Origin: Arion vulgaris
Taxonomy: Eukaryota; Mollusca; Gastropoda; Stylommatophora; Arionidae
DNA length: 64,000 nt
Assembly: GCA_020796225.1 (NCBI GenBank)
Contig: CM036760.1
Coordinates: 2,044,501-2,108,500, forward strand
Reading direction: 5' to 3'
Made by a program: the position numbers and the translations under genes. Of this stretch, positions 11,901 to 24,428 are shown one piece after another (position 1 is the stretch's first letter; every line of letters begins with the position of its first letter). The notes below the pieces were generated by a model. It saw nothing but the letters and a program-made list of their open reading frames with translations. It was not told the DNA's origin and searched no databases.

Positions 11901-14900
11901 GCTGAGATAGCCAGTCCTTAGATGTATAATGTAGTAACCGAGCGTGAATTGTTGTATGGTTTCCAGCTGAGATAGCCAGTCCTTAGATGTATAATGTAGT
12001 AACCGAGCGTGAATTGTTGTATGGTTTCCAGCTGAGATAGCCAGTCCTTAGATGTATAATGTAGTAACCGAGCGTGAATTGTTGTATGGTTTCCAGCTGA
12101 GATAGCCAGTCCTTAGATGTATAATGTAGTAACCAAGCGTGAATTGTTGTATGGTTTCCAGCTGAGATAGCCAGTCCTTAGATGTAAATGTAGTAACCAG
12201 CGTGAATTGTTGTATGGTTTCCAGCTGAGATAGCCAGTCCTTAGATGTATAATGTAGTAACCGAGCGTGAATTGTTGTATGGTTTCCAGCTGAGATAGCC
12301 AGTCCTTGAGAAGTGAACGTAATAATGTAGCTAATACACCAGAACGCGTGAATTGTTGTATGGTTTCCAGCTGAGATAGCCAGTCCTTAGATGTATAATG
12401 TAGTAACCAAGCGTGAATTGTTGTATGGTTTCGCTGAATAGCAGTCCTTAGATGTAAAGATAACAGATTTGCTATGGTTTCACTGATAGACTTAGTATAA
12501 TGTAGTAACCGAGCGTGAATTGTTGTATGGTTTCCAGCTGAGATAGCCAGTCCTTAGATGTATAATGTAGTAACCGAGCGTGAATTGTTGTATGGTTTCC
12601 AGCTGAGATAGCCAGTCCTTAGATGTATAATGTAGTAACCGAGCGTGAATTGTTGTATGGTTTCCAGCTGAGATAGCCAGTCCTTAGATGTATAATGTAG
12701 TAACCGAGCGTGAATTGTTGTATGGTTTCCAGCTGAGATAGCCAGTCCTTAGATGTATAATGTAGTAACCGAGCGTGAATTATTGTATGGTTTCCAGCTG
12801 AGATAGCCAGTCCTTAGATGTATAATGTAGTAACCAGCGTGAGATTGTGTAAATGAGTTTCCAGCTGAGAATAGCCAGTCCTTAGATGTATAATGTAGTA
12901 ACCGAGCGTGAATTGTTGCATGGTTTCCAGCTGAGATAGCCAGTCCTTAGATGTATAATGTAGTAACCGAGCGTGAATTGTTGTATGGTTTCCAGCTGAG
13001 ATAGCCAGTCCTTAGATGTATAATGTAGTAACCGAGCGTGAATTGTTGTATGGTTTCCAGCTGAGATAGCCAGTCCTTAGATGTATAATGTAGTAACCGA
13101 GCGTGAATTGTTGTATGGTTTCCAGCTGAGATAGCCAGTCCTTAGATGTATAATGTAGTAACCGAGCGTGAATTGTTGTATGGTTTCCAGCTGAGATAGC
13201 CAGTCCTTAGATGTATAATGTAGTAACCGAGCGTGAATTGTTGTATGGTTCTACCAGTCTGAGATAGCCAGTCCTTTAGATGTACTAATGTAGTAACCGA
13301 GCGTGAATTGTTGTATGGTTTCCAGCTGAGATAGCCAGTCCTTAGATGTATAATGTAGTAACCGAGCGTGAATTGTTGTATGGTTTCCAGCTGAGATAGC
13401 CAGTCCTTAGATGTATAATGTAGTAACCGAGCGTGAATTGTTGTATGGTTTCCAGCTGAGATAGCCAGTCCTTAGATGTATAATGTAGTAACCGAGCGTG
13501 AATTGTTGTATGGTTTCCAGCTGAGATAGCCAGTCCTTAGATGTATAATGTAGTAACCGAGCGTGAATTGTTGCATGGTTTCCAGCTGAGATAGCCAGTC
13601 CTTAGATGTATAATGTAGTAACCGAGCGTGAATTGTTGTATGGTTTCCAGCTGAGATAGCCAGTCCTTAGATGTATAATGTAGTAACCGAGCGTGAATTG
13701 TTGTATGGTTTCCAGCTGAGATAGCCAGTCCTTAGATGTATAATGTATTAACCGAGCGTGAATTGTTGTATGGTTTCCAGCTGAGATAGCCAGTCCTTAG
13801 ATGTATAATGTAGTAACGGAGCGTGAATTGTTGTATGGTTTCCAGCTGAGATAGCCAGTCCTTAGATGTATAATGTAGTAACCGGCGAATGGTGTGTATG
13901 CCTGTTTCCAGCTGAGATAGTTCATGTCCTGATAGTGTATAATGTAATGTAACCGAGCGTGAATTGTTGTATGGTTTCCAGCTGAGATAGCCAGTCCTTA
14001 GATGTATAATGTATTAACCGAGCGTGAATTGTTGTATGGTTTCCAGCTGAGATAGCCAGTCCTTAGATGTACAATGTAGTAACCGAGCGTGAATTGTTGT
14101 ATGGTTTCCAGCTGAGATAGCCAGTCCTTAGATGTACAATGTAGTAACCGAGCGTGAATTGTTGTATGGTTTCCAGCTGAGATAGCCAGTCCTTAGATGT
14201 ATAATGTAGTAACCGAGCGTGAATTGTTGTATGGTTTCCAGCTGAGATAGCCAGTCCTTAGATGTATAATGTAGTAACCGAGCGTGAATTGTTGTATGGT
14301 TTCCAGCTGAGATAGCCAGTCCTTAGATGTACAATGTAGTAACCGAGCGAATTGTTGTAGGTTTCAGCTGAGATAGCCAGTCCTTAGATGTATAATGTAG
14401 TAACCGAGCGTGAATTGTTGTATGGTTTCAAGCTGAGATAGCCAGTCCTTAGATGTATAATGTAGTAACCGAGCGTGAATTGTTGTATGGTTTCCAGCTG
14501 AGATAGCCAGTCCTTAGATGTATAATGTAGTAACGGAGCGTGAATTGTTGTATGGTTTCCAGCTGAGATAGCCAGTCCTTAGATGTATAATGTAGTAACC
14601 GAGCGTGAATTGTTGTATGGTTTCCAGCTGAGATAGCCAGTCCTTAGATGTCTAATGTAGTAACCGAGCGTGAATTGTTGTATGGTTTCCAGCTGAGATA
14701 GCCAGTCCTTAGATGTAAAATGTAGTAACCGAGCGTGAATTGTTGTATGGTTTCCAGCTGAGATAGCAAGTCCTTAGATGTATAATGTAGTAACCGAGCG
14801 TGAATTGTTGTATGGTTTCCAGCTGAGATAGCCAGTCCTTAGATGTATAATGTAGTAACCGAGCGTGAATTGTTGTATGGTTTCCAGCGGAGATAGCCAG

Positions 14901-17900
14901 TCCTTAGATGTACAATGTAGTAACCGAGCGTGAATTGTTGTATGGTTTCCAGCTGAGATAGCCAGTCCTTAGATGTAAAATGTAGTAACCGAGCGTGAAT
15001 TGTTGTATGGTTTCCAGCTGAGATAGCCAGTCCTTAGATGTACAATGTAGTAACCGAGCGTGAATTGTTGTATGGTTTCCAGCTGAGATAGCCAGTCCTT
15101 AGATGTAAAATGTAGTAACCGAGCGTGAATTGTTGTATGGTTTCCAGCTGAGATAGCCAGTCCTTAGATGTACAATGTAGTAACCGAGCGTGAATTGTTG
15201 TATGGTTTCCAGCTGAGATAGCCAGTCCTTAGATGTTAATGTAGTAACCGAGCGTGAATTGTTGTATGGTTTCCAGCTGAGATAGCCAGTCCTTAGATGT
15301 ACAATGTAGTAACCGAGCGTGAATTGTTGTATGGTTTCCAGCTGAGATAGCCAGTCCTTAGATGTATAATGTAGTAACCGAGCTGAATTGTTGTATGGTT
15401 TCCAGCTGAATAGCCAGTCCGTAGATGTATAATGTAGTAACCGAGCGTGAATTGTTGTATGGTTTCCAGCTGAGATAGCCAGTCCTTAGATGTACAATGT
15501 AGTAACCGAGCGTGAATTGTTGTATGGTTTCCAGCTGAGATAGCCAGTCCTTAGATGTATAATGTAGTAACCGAGCGTGAATTGTTGTATGGTTTCCAGC
15601 TGAGATAGCCAGTCCTTAGATGTATAATGTAGTAACCGAGCGTGAATTGTTGTATGGTTTCCAGCTGAGATAGCCAGTCCTTAGATGTAAAATGTAGTAA
15701 CCGAGCGTGAATTGTTGTATGGTTTCCAGCTGAGATAGCCAGTCCTTAGATGTATAATGTAGTAACCGAGCGTGAATTGTTGTATGGTTTCCAGCTGAGA
15801 TAGCAAGTCCTTAGATGTATAATGTAGTAACCAAGCGTGAATTGTTGTATGGTTTCCAGCTGAGATAGCCAGTCCTTAGATGTATAATGTAGTAACCAAG
15901 CGTGAATTGTTGTATGGTTTCCAGCTGAGATAGCCAGTCCTTAGATGTATAATGTAGTAACCGAGCGTGAATTGTTGTATGGTTTCCAGCTGAGATAGCC
16001 AGTCCTTAGATGTATCATGTAGTAACCGAGCGTGAATTGTTGTATGGTTTCCAGCTGAGATAGCCAGTCCTTAGATGTATAATGTAGTAACCGAGCGTGA
16101 ATTGTTGTATGGTTTCCAGCTGAGATAGCCAGTCCTTAGATGTATAATGTAGTAACCGAGCGTGAATTGTTGTATGGTTTCCAGCTGAGATAGCCAGTCC
16201 TTAGATGTATAATGTAGTAACCGAGCTGAATTTTGTATGGTTTCCAGCTGAGATAGCCAGTCCTTAGATGTATAATGTAGTAACCGAGCGTGAATTGTTG
16301 TATGGTTTCCAGCTGAGATAGCCAGTCCTTAGATGTACAATGTAGTAACCGAGCGTGAATTGTTGTATGGTTTCCAGCTGAGATAGCCAGTCCTTAGATG
16401 TATAATGTAGTAACCGAGCGTGAATTGTTGTATGGTTTCCAGCTGAGATAGCCAGTCCTTAGATGTATAATGTAGTAACCGAGCGTGAATTGTTGTATGG
16501 TTTCCAGCTGAGATAGCCAGTCCTTAGATGTACAATGTAGTAACCGAGCGTGAATTGTTGTATGGTTTCCAGCTGAGATAGCCAGTCCTTAGATGTATAA
16601 TGTAGTAACCGAGCGTGAATTGTTGTATGGTTTCCAGCTGAGATAGCCAGTCCTTAGATGTATAATGTAGTAACCGAGCGTGAATTGTTGTATGGTTTCC
16701 AGCTGAGATAGCAAGTCCTTAGATGTATAATGTAGTAACCGAGCGTGAATTGTTGTATGGTTTCCAGCTGAGATAGCCAGTCCTTAGATGTATAATGTAG
16801 TAACCGAGCGTGAATTGTTGTATGGTTTCCAGCTGAGATAGCCAGTCCTTAGATGTATAATGTAGTAACCGAGCGTGAATTGTTGTATGGTTTCCAGCTG
16901 AGATAGCCAGTCCTTAGATGTATAATGTAGTAACCGAGCGTGAATTGTTGTATGGTTTCCAGCTGAGATAGCCAGTCCTTAGATGTATAATGTAGTAACC
17001 GAGCGTGAATTGTTGTATGGTTTCCAGCTGAGATAGCCAGTCCTTAGATGTATAATGTAGTAACCGAGCGTGAATTTTTGTATGGTTTCCAGCTGAGATA
17101 GCCAGTCCTTAGATGTATAATGTAGTAACCGAGCGTGAATTGTTGTATGGTTTCCAGCTGAGATAGCCAGTCCTTAGATGTACAATGTAGTAACCGAGCG
17201 TGAATTGTTGTATGGTTTCCAGCTGAGATAGCCAGTCCTTAGATGTATAATGTAGTAACCGAGCGTGAATTATTGTATGGTTTCCAGCTGAGATAGCCAG
17301 TCCTTAGATGTATAATGTAGTAACCGAGCGTGAATTGTTGCATGGTTTCCAGCTGAGATAGCCAGTCCTTAGATGTATAATGTAGTAACCGAGCGTGAAT
17401 TGTTGTATGGTTTCCAGCTGAGATAGCCAGTCCTTAGATGTATAATGTAGTAACCGAGCGTGAATTGTTGTATGGTTTCCAGCTGAGATAGCCAGTCCTT
17501 AGATATACAATTGTAGTAAACGAGCGTGAATTGTTGTATGGTTTCCAGCTGAGATAGCCAGTCCTTAGATGTATAATGTAGTAACCGAGCGTGAATTGTT
17601 GTATGGTTTCCAGCTGAGATAGCCAGTCCTTAGATGTATAATGTAGTAACCGAGCGTGAATTGTTGTATGGTTTCCAGCTGAGATAGCCAGTCCTTAGAT
17701 GTATAATGTAGTAACCGAGCGTGAATTGTTGTATGGTTTCCAGCTGAGATAGCCAGTCCTTAGATGTATAATGTAGTAACCGAGCGTGAATTGTTGTATG
17801 GTTTCCAGCTGAGATAGCCAGTCCTTAGATGTATAATGTAGTAACCGAGCGTGAATTGTTGTATGGTTTCCAGCTGAGATAGCCAGTCCTTAGATGTATA

Positions 17901-18564
17901 ATGTAGTAACCGAGCGTGAATTGTTGTATGGTTTCCAGCTGAGATAGCCAGTCCTTAGATGTATAATGTAGTAACCGAGCGTGAATTGTTGTATGGTTTC
18001 CAGCTGAGATAGCCAGTCCTTAGATGTATAATGTAGTAACCGAGCGTGAATTGTTGTATGGTTTCCAGCTGAGATAGCCAGTCCTTAGATGTATAATGTA
18101 GTAACCGAGCGTGAATTGTTGTATGGTTTCCAGCTGAGATAGCCAGTCCTTAGATGTATAATGTAGTAACCGAGCGTGAATTGTTGTATGGTTTCCAGCT
18201 GAGATAGCCAGTCCTTAGATGTATAATGTAGTAACCGAGCGTGAATTGTTGTATGGTTTCCAGCTGAGATAGCCAGTCCTTAGATGTATAATGTAGTAAC
18301 CGAGCGTGAATTGTTGTATGGTTTCCAGCTGAGATAGCCAGTCCTTAGATGTATAATGTAGTAACCGAGCGTGAATTGTTGTATGGTTTCCAGCTGAGAT
18401 AGCCAGTCCTTAGATGTACAATGTAGTAACCGAGCGTGAATTGTTGTATGGTTTCCAGCTGAGATAGCCAGTCCTTAGATGTATAATGTAGTAACCGAGC
18501 GTGAATTGTTGTATGGTTTCCAGCTGAGATAGCCAGTCCTTAGATGTATAATGTAGTAACCGAG
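2924..18564. repeat. 65-bp satellite, about 240 copies
   Basis: A 15.6-kb array of a 65-bp unit that begins GCGTGAATTGTTGTATGG. From 2924 to about 6780 the copies are nearly identical, with only isolated substitutions. Later copies carry shared variants (GTATAATG to GTACAATG, clustered around 9940-10640 and 14060-15320; GTAAAATG; CCAAGCG), which shows local block amplification. Short scrambled islands interrupt it at about 6784-6804, 7070-7120, 7370-7396, 7905-7998, 9181-9243, 10048-10110, 10484-10525, 12305-12350, 12432-12500, 12835-12870, 13250-13290 and 13884-13950. All frames contain stops, so it is not coding. Confidence 0.98.
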
Positions 18565-18599
18565 ACTGTTTAGTTCATTGAACAAGCACTTTCAATTTG

Positions 18600-19035
18600 A
18601 TGAATATGTACGAAGAAATATCTATTTCATGAATATGTACGAAGAAATATCTATTTCATGAATATGTACGAAGAAATATCTATTTCATGAATATGTACGA
18701 AGAAATATCTATTTCATGAATATGTACGAAGAAATATCTATTTCATGAATATGTACGAAGAAATATCTATTTCATGAATATGTACGAAGAAATATCTATT
18801 TCATGAATATGTACGAAGAAATATCTATTTCATGAATATGTACGAAGAAATATCTATTTCATGAATATGTACGAAGAAATATCTATTTCATGAATATGTA
18901 CGAAGAAATATCTATTTCATGAATATGTACGAAGAAATATCTATTTCATGAATATGTACGAAGAAATATCTATTTCATGAATATGTACGAAGAAATATCT
19001 ATTTCATGAATATGTACGAAGAAATATCTATTTCA
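18600..19035. repeat. 29-bp minisatellite, 15 identical copies
   Basis: Fifteen copies of a 29-bp unit starting TGAATATGTACGAAGAAATA, with no mismatch seen between copies. It follows the 65-bp satellite after only 35 bp. Confidence 0.97.
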
Positions 19036-19624
19036 TAGCGCTGTGAAAATTAGTCAAGTCAGCCCAGTAATTAGGTCTTTGAAATAACTTAATATATTCT
19101 AAAACCACTAAAACGACCATTAGTATGGTGTAGCATTTTATTATTTGAAAATACTTGTTTTATTTACGAACTACTTTGCCATTTGCTTACCTTATTTATA
19201 CAATAAATTGTTTCCCATTTTCTTTGATTATTTTCCCAATAATTGTTTGTATTGTCTCTTGAGATTTGTAAATGACTTTCTCACTTTATTTATGTATGTT
19301 ATTTATAATATTCGTCTCCAATAGTTTATTAACAATATCATAGTTGCTATTTTTTAAATTCAGTTGGAAAATGACTAAAGATATAGAAAGCAAGTTGAAT
19401 GCATTTGAAAATTAGATGTCTGCGAAAAATAATGAATATAAAATGGAACGAATTCAGAAGAATTGATGAAATCAGAGACATGTCTGGTCAACCACTACAG
19501 AGTTTGTGGAGATCCATGATCGTCTTCGCAAGCCAGCACGGCGCCAGATGATGATGAAGTTGATACGTTTCTGCTTTGTCAAACCTCATTAGAAAGACTA
19601 CAGTAAAATTCAGACAAACATGAT
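19036..19624. other. unique AT-rich spacer
   Basis: Single-copy sequence without a supported gene. A slightly GC-richer patch near 19475-19560 may be degraded transposon sequence, but no motif could be read in it. Confidence 0.5.
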
Positions 19625-19760
19625 CACTTTCTTCAAATTTACATTAGGAACTTCGCCGGTTCTACGGAGCATGTTCACTTCCGCTGAGATTTTCCTGTGT
19701 AAGAAAACGATCAGTACACACATGGTTATTTACTGAAATGCAATGATGATAGTGTCATAT
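19625..19760 (+). mobile_element. family B (LINE 3' end) copy
   Basis: Homologous to segments at 20020-20215, 32280-32445, 38690-38890, 48905-49060 and 61454-61516. The diagnostic core reads CCGCTGAGATTTTCCTGTGT, then a CACATGGTTA stretch and a GCAATGATGATAGT stretch. The strand is given with the (AATC)n side as the 3' end. The copy at 49 kb shows that this sequence lies just downstream of LINE C-terminal coding sequence, so it is probably the LINE 3' untranslated region. Confidence 0.75.
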
Positions 19761-19761
19761 T

Positions 19762-19762
<1 letters not shown>

Positions 19763-19835
<73 letters not shown>

Positions 19836-19902
19836 CCAACTAATCAATTAATCAATCAATCAATCAACTAATCAATCAATCAATCAATCAATTAATCAAT
19901 GA
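19763..19902. repeat. (AATC)n microsatellite
   Basis: About 34 tetranucleotide repeats with minor interruptions (ACCA, ACTA, ATTA). It is attached to the 3' side of the family B copy and is probably its expanded tail. Confidence 0.95.
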
Positions 19903-20002
19903 TACATATTAGCTGTGATAAATGTATCTGATAATAAATATGAGAAGTTATACATACTAAAGGAGATCAAAGTAAGTGCCTATGTATACATGTAAATAAA
20001 TG

Positions 20003-20215
20003 ATTAATTGATTGATTGATTGATTGATAGGATCATCGTCATTGCATTTTGGTGAGCAACCATGTAGCTACGATATCTTCCTTACGCAGGACGATCTCAG
20101 CGGCTGTACACGAACTCTGTTGCACAGGCGAAGGTCCCCAATGCAATTAAGAAAATGATAAAAATGTTTTATAGGAAATTAATTTCTTACATTTTTCTAA
20201 TGAAGTTATAGAAAA
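20003..20215 (-). mobile_element. family B copy with (TTGA)n end, inverted to 19625
   Basis: Begins with about seven TTGA repeats (20003-20030) and then the family B core, including GGACGATCTCAGCGGC. Together with the copy at 19625-19760 and its (AATC)n tail it forms an inverted, tail-to-tail pair separated by about 100 bp. Confidence 0.75.
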
Positions 20216-20240
20216 TGTATAAATATGCACAAATATATAA

Positions 20241-20886
20241 AGAGGGATAGCTCTGATTGATAATCTGTCAGACAAGAGTCAATGAAAGAGGGATAGCTCT
20301 GATTGATAATCTGTCAGACAAGAGTCAATGAAAGAGGGATAGCTCTGATTGATAATCTGTCAAACAAGAGTCAATGAAAGAGGGATGGCTCTGAGTGATA
20401 ATCTCTCAGACAAGAGTCAATGAAAGAGGGATAGCTCTGATTGATAATCTGTCAAACAAGAGTCAATGAAAGAGGGATAGCTCTGATTGATAATCTGTCA
20501 AACAAGAGTCATTGAAAGAGGGATTGCTCTGATTGATAATCTGTCAAACAAGAGTCAATGAAAGAGGGATTGCTCTGATTGATAATCTGTCAGACAAGAG
20601 TCAATGAAAGAGGGATAGCTCTGATTGATAATCTGTCAAACAAGAGTCAATGAAAGAGGGATAGCTCTGATTGATAATCTGTCAAACAAGAGTGAATGAA
20701 AGAGGGATAGCTCTGATTGATAATCTGTCAGACAAGAGTCAATGAAAGAGGGATAGCTCTGAGTGATAATCTGTCAGACAAGAGTCAATGAAAGAGGGAT
20801 AGCTCTGATTGATAATCTGTCAGACAAGAGTCAATGAAAGAGGGATAGCTCTGATTGATAATCTGTCAAACAAGAGTCAATGAAAG
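20241..20886. repeat. 46-bp minisatellite, 14 copies
   Basis: Fourteen copies of a 46-bp unit beginning AGAGGGATAGCTCTGATTGA, with variants CAGAC/CAAAC and GATTG/GAGTG. It starts 25 bp beyond a family B copy on the LINE-body side. Confidence 0.96.
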
Positions 20887-21566
20887 AAAAAAAACATTTC
20901 AGAAATAGAAGTATTTCTACAGAAACAAAATCGTGAGAATATTGAAAGAAAAATACTTCTGGAGAGAGGCACTATGGGTAAACAATGAAGAGGAAATCGA
21001 AAGCAAAGATGAATACATGAGACGATATACGCCTTGATCATGAGATCAATAGCGGCAGGACATTTGATGACGTAGGTAGAGAAACATTTCAAAGAAATGT
21101 CCTACTGTCTAAGTCATAGGTTCACAAAGTGAGCGGTACCTACCTCCTGCCTCGCCTCCAGTGGGCTCTGAAGCCTTCTAGGTGGGGTGGTGGGTGGGAG
21201 GCCCATTTAGGAACGTTTATTTGATTAAGTGTCGTTGGATCCTTAAAGAAGAATTTAATAATAAATATTTTTCAATAAATTATTTTCATGATTTTGCGAT
21301 TGAATAATCATTTAAAATATGAATTCTGTATTTGAATTCATCTTATTCACATCTTACACGATTCATTTTTTATTCATCTTATGCACATCTTACACGATTC
21401 ATTTTTTCATCAATTTTTTATTTCATTATAATCATTTGAAAATTGACCATGTTTGACAGAAATATTTATCAATTTTCAATGTCAGGGAGAAAATAGATCA
21501 TGTATTTATGTGGAAAAGGGGGTGTTGGAAAACTGTTATAATGGGGGCGATACAAAGTGTATGTCG
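20887..21566. other. spacer with a short GC-rich patch
   Basis: Mostly AT-rich single-copy DNA. A GC-rich patch at about 21125-21215 contains a GGTGGGGTGGTGGGTGGGAG run on the plus strand, which could form a G-rich structure. A short imperfect duplication (CATCTTACACGATTCATTTT) lies at 21340-21400. No supported gene. Confidence 0.5.
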
Positions 21567-21637
21567 TGCAAAGTTGGCGGTGCAAAGTTGGCGGTGCAAA
21601 GTTGGCGGTGCAAAGTTGGCGGTGCAAAGTTGGCGGT
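21567..21637. repeat. 14-bp repeat, 5 copies
   Basis: Five copies of GTGCAAAGTTGGCG. The overlapping short frames on both strands are repeat products. Confidence 0.95.
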
Positions 21638-21953
21638 GAGTTGAACAAGTTTGGGTATCTATGATCTAAGTTATACAGAAAACAAAGTACTAGAGTCACT
21701 AGAAGATGAATATTTGATTGGTACTGTGTATCCAAGACCAAGTTCCGGTCTTTCCGTTAGGGGACATAACACATGAATAACATGGGTAATAAACGTCTTC
21801 TATTGATGTTGAAGGTCTGATGTGAACAGTAAAGTTAGTCTGATGTCATGTATGAACTTTTATCGAATACTTTGTAGTATTTTATTGCAAATCTATACTG
21901 TCAACTTGTAAAATTATACGTATAAATTTACAATAAACATGAAATGACTGATA

Positions 21954-21956
<3 letters not shown>

Positions 21957-22005
<49 letters not shown>

Positions 22006-22170
22006 TAAACCTGGTTTGGGGCATATGCCCTCAACCAATGCATGCCAAGTCTTCCTATCTCTAGCTACCTCATGTAGCTCCTGCTCTTCTTTAAATTGCT
22101 GATATCTGTCTCCAAATTACCTAGCTGTCCCTGCGTGTTCCGGGTAAGGCCTCGACTGGTTATATTCCTC
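21957..22170 (-). mobile_element. LINE C-terminal fragment with (GA)n tail
   Basis: On the minus strand one frame reads a LINE C-terminus: ELHEVARDRKTWHALVEG followed by ICPKPGLKGRE. It matches the ARDR-x-x-W-x-x-LVEG pattern that ends many metazoan LINE ORF2 proteins, a pattern known from established family knowledge. One stop lies upstream. The 3' end passes directly into a perfect (GA)n run (plus-strand CT repeat, 21957-21999), so the microsatellite is probably a grown tail. It is a dead fragment. Confidence 0.75.
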
Positions 22171-22204
22171 TTGGTTGATAAGTGCTGAATTAAAAATCTG
22201 GTCA

Positions 22205-22735
22205 GTAATGGCGGAATGTGGGAGGACCAATCAGATTCAGGACTGTTTGATTCTGAACACGACTTTGCTAGCGCATTTCAGCCATGTTTGGTCGGGTATT
22301 TTCCGGTTTCGTTTGCCGAGCTACTGAGTTAGTGCTTGAGCAGCGCTGTGAGCTATGACTTTACATGCACTGCTTTTTGCTGTGTCAACCGTGCGTTTGT
22401 TGTGTGTATTCAGAAAAAGACGGACAGCGGTTGTGACGAACAAGCTCAATCTGCCGTATCCAGTTATATTGCGAGTGCAGAAAGCTGGATTTTGTCATGA
22501 TTGATGTTCCTTCGACAAGAATTGCAATTCAAGTGATGAACAGTTTTGTGTGTCTACGTTAGCGACGGCCATATCCATTTTATGCGGTGCAGGTTGCTTT
22601 TTGTGGTGGTACGCGGCTGTTTCATTCTGGAATTAGTTCACACAGGAAACATTTCACAGTTGTTAGCATTTCGTGTGATTTTTATTGGCACAGGAACGGA
22701 GCAATTATGGGGTGACCCGTTGCAGTGGAGTTGGA
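22205..22735 (+). repeat. dispersed family A, copy 1
   Basis: About 500 bp that is recognisably homologous to 32622-33113 in the same orientation. Shared strings include TTTGGTCGGGTATTTTCCGG and TGAGCTACTGAGTTAGTGCT-like sequence. It contains a small degenerate frame (KTDSGCDEQAQSAV, SYIASAESWILS), whose partner in copy 2 begins with an ATG. This may be a duplicated promoter plus first exon, or an unrecognised transposon. There is a CCAAT string at 22232. Confidence 0.7.
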
Positions 22736-23021
22736 ACCGTATTAAGCAAACAAGTATTAAGGACAAACAGGGAAAACATCAACATACTAAGCACAGGATT
22801 TGAACCACAAACCTTCATTTCTTACGGCACACACACACACCGTCTTGTACTGCAGACGAGCTTTTTTTCTAATGCAGAACCAGCTAGTTCGCTCCAAAAC
22901 AAGAGCGTTACTGAGTTGGTGTATTTATTAAACAGCGTTGACTACAGAACATAGATCGACTATGTCAAATCCGATCATCGAACAGTGTTTGTACAACCAC
23001 ATGTGATACGGTTTTGTGTTT
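22736..23021. other. spacer with tRNA-like string
   Basis: On the minus strand, GGTTCAAATCC (22798-22808) fits a pol III B-box. A CGTCT...AGACG hairpin lies about 40 nt upstream of it, which resembles a tRNA anticodon arm. No convincing A-box was found, so this is at most a SINE relic. Confidence 0.3.
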
Positions 23022-23437
23022 GTTTATTTATGAGATGAAACAACAGGAGGAGATATAACATAGACTAGTTTATTTATGAGATGAAACAACAGGAGGAGAT
23101 ATAACATAGACTTGTTTATTTATGAGATGAAACAACAGGAGGAGATATAACATAGACTAGTTTATTTATGAGATGAAACAACAGGAGGAGATATAACATA
23201 GACTTGTTTATTTATGAGATGAAACAACAGGAGGAGATATAACATAGACTAGTTTATTTATGAGATGAAACAACAGGAGGAGATATGACATAGACTAGTT
23301 TATTTATGAGATGAAACAACAGGAGGAGATATAACATAGACTAGTTTATTTATGAGATGAAACAACAGGAGGAGATATAACATAGACTAGTTTATTTATG
23401 AGATGAAACAACAGGAGGAGATATAACATAGACTAGT
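23022..23437. repeat. 46-bp minisatellite, 9 copies
   Basis: Nine copies of a 46-bp unit starting GTTTATTTATGAGATGAAAC, with CTAG/CTTG and TATAAC/TATGAC variants. Confidence 0.96.
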
Positions 23438-23550
23438 TTTCAAGAACGGAAAGTCGTGTTAAAGAAACTCTGAAACAAATCACATTGAGAGAAGCGAAAC
23501 ATATCAGACTCAATTTTATAGAGATGAGGGAACGAGTTATCCACGATATA

Positions 23551-23799
23551 GTGATACTGTTTGACACTGTGTGATACTGTTTGAAACTGTGTGATACTGT
23601 ATAGAAACTGTGTGATACTGTATAGAAACTGTGTGATACTGTTTGAAACTGTGTGATACTGTATAGAAACTGTGTGATACTGTATAGAAACTGTGTGATA
23701 CTGTATAGAAACTGTGTGATACTGTATAGAAACTGTGTGATACTGTATAGAAACTGTGTGATACTGTATAGAAACTGTGTGATACTGTATAGAAACTGT
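23551..23799. repeat. 21-bp minisatellite, about 12 copies
   Basis: Unit ACTGTGTGATACTGTATAGAA (21 bp), with TTTGAA variants in the first copies. Confidence 0.95.
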
Positions 23800-23810
23800 T
23801 TAAAGAATAT

Positions 23811-24065
23811 ATGTACCGTATAACGATAGGAGATGAATGTAATTGTGTACCGTATAACGATAGGAGATGAATGTAATTGTGTACCGTATAACGATAGGAG
23901 ATGAATGTAATTGTGTACCGTATAACGATAGGAGATGAATGTAATTGTGTACCGTATAACGATAGGAGATGAATGTAATTGTGTACTGTATAACTATAGG
24001 AGATGAATGTAATTGTGTACCGTATAACGATAGGAGATGAATGTAATTGTGTACCGTATAACGGT
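23811..24065. repeat. 34-bp minisatellite, about 7.5 copies
   Basis: Unit starting GTACCGTATAACGATAGGAG, repeating every 34 bp. The 116-codon minus-strand frame at 23800-24150 is a repeat artefact. Confidence 0.95.
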
Positions 24066-24428
24066 AGATAATAAATATAGTAATTGCCAGATTGGTCATT
24101 AAGAATATTAGACTCGTTTCCAGCAAACGATGCCTCACATAAACAAACAATGGTATTTAAATTATGAAAATGTGAAAACTAGAGACATAGATCTATTTCC
24201 ACCAGGGTCTAATGTACTGTATATTGGGTTGTAATATTTTGTATAGTATACATATCAGGGCCAACCAACGTTGTGCCCATGAGCGCCCTAACGCCTGTGT
24301 TATACATTTCTGGCGCCCTAAACTACTCCGAAGGTTTTAACCATAATCGTTGTTTTAAGTAAGAGAGGGGGAAGCATTTCTGAATAACAGATTATTACAT
24401 TTTATTTCACAAGAACACAGTCTTACAG
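24066..24428. other. unique spacer
   Basis: Single-copy sequence with a duplicated GCGCCCTAA string at 24283 and 24313. No gene could be supported. Confidence 0.5.
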
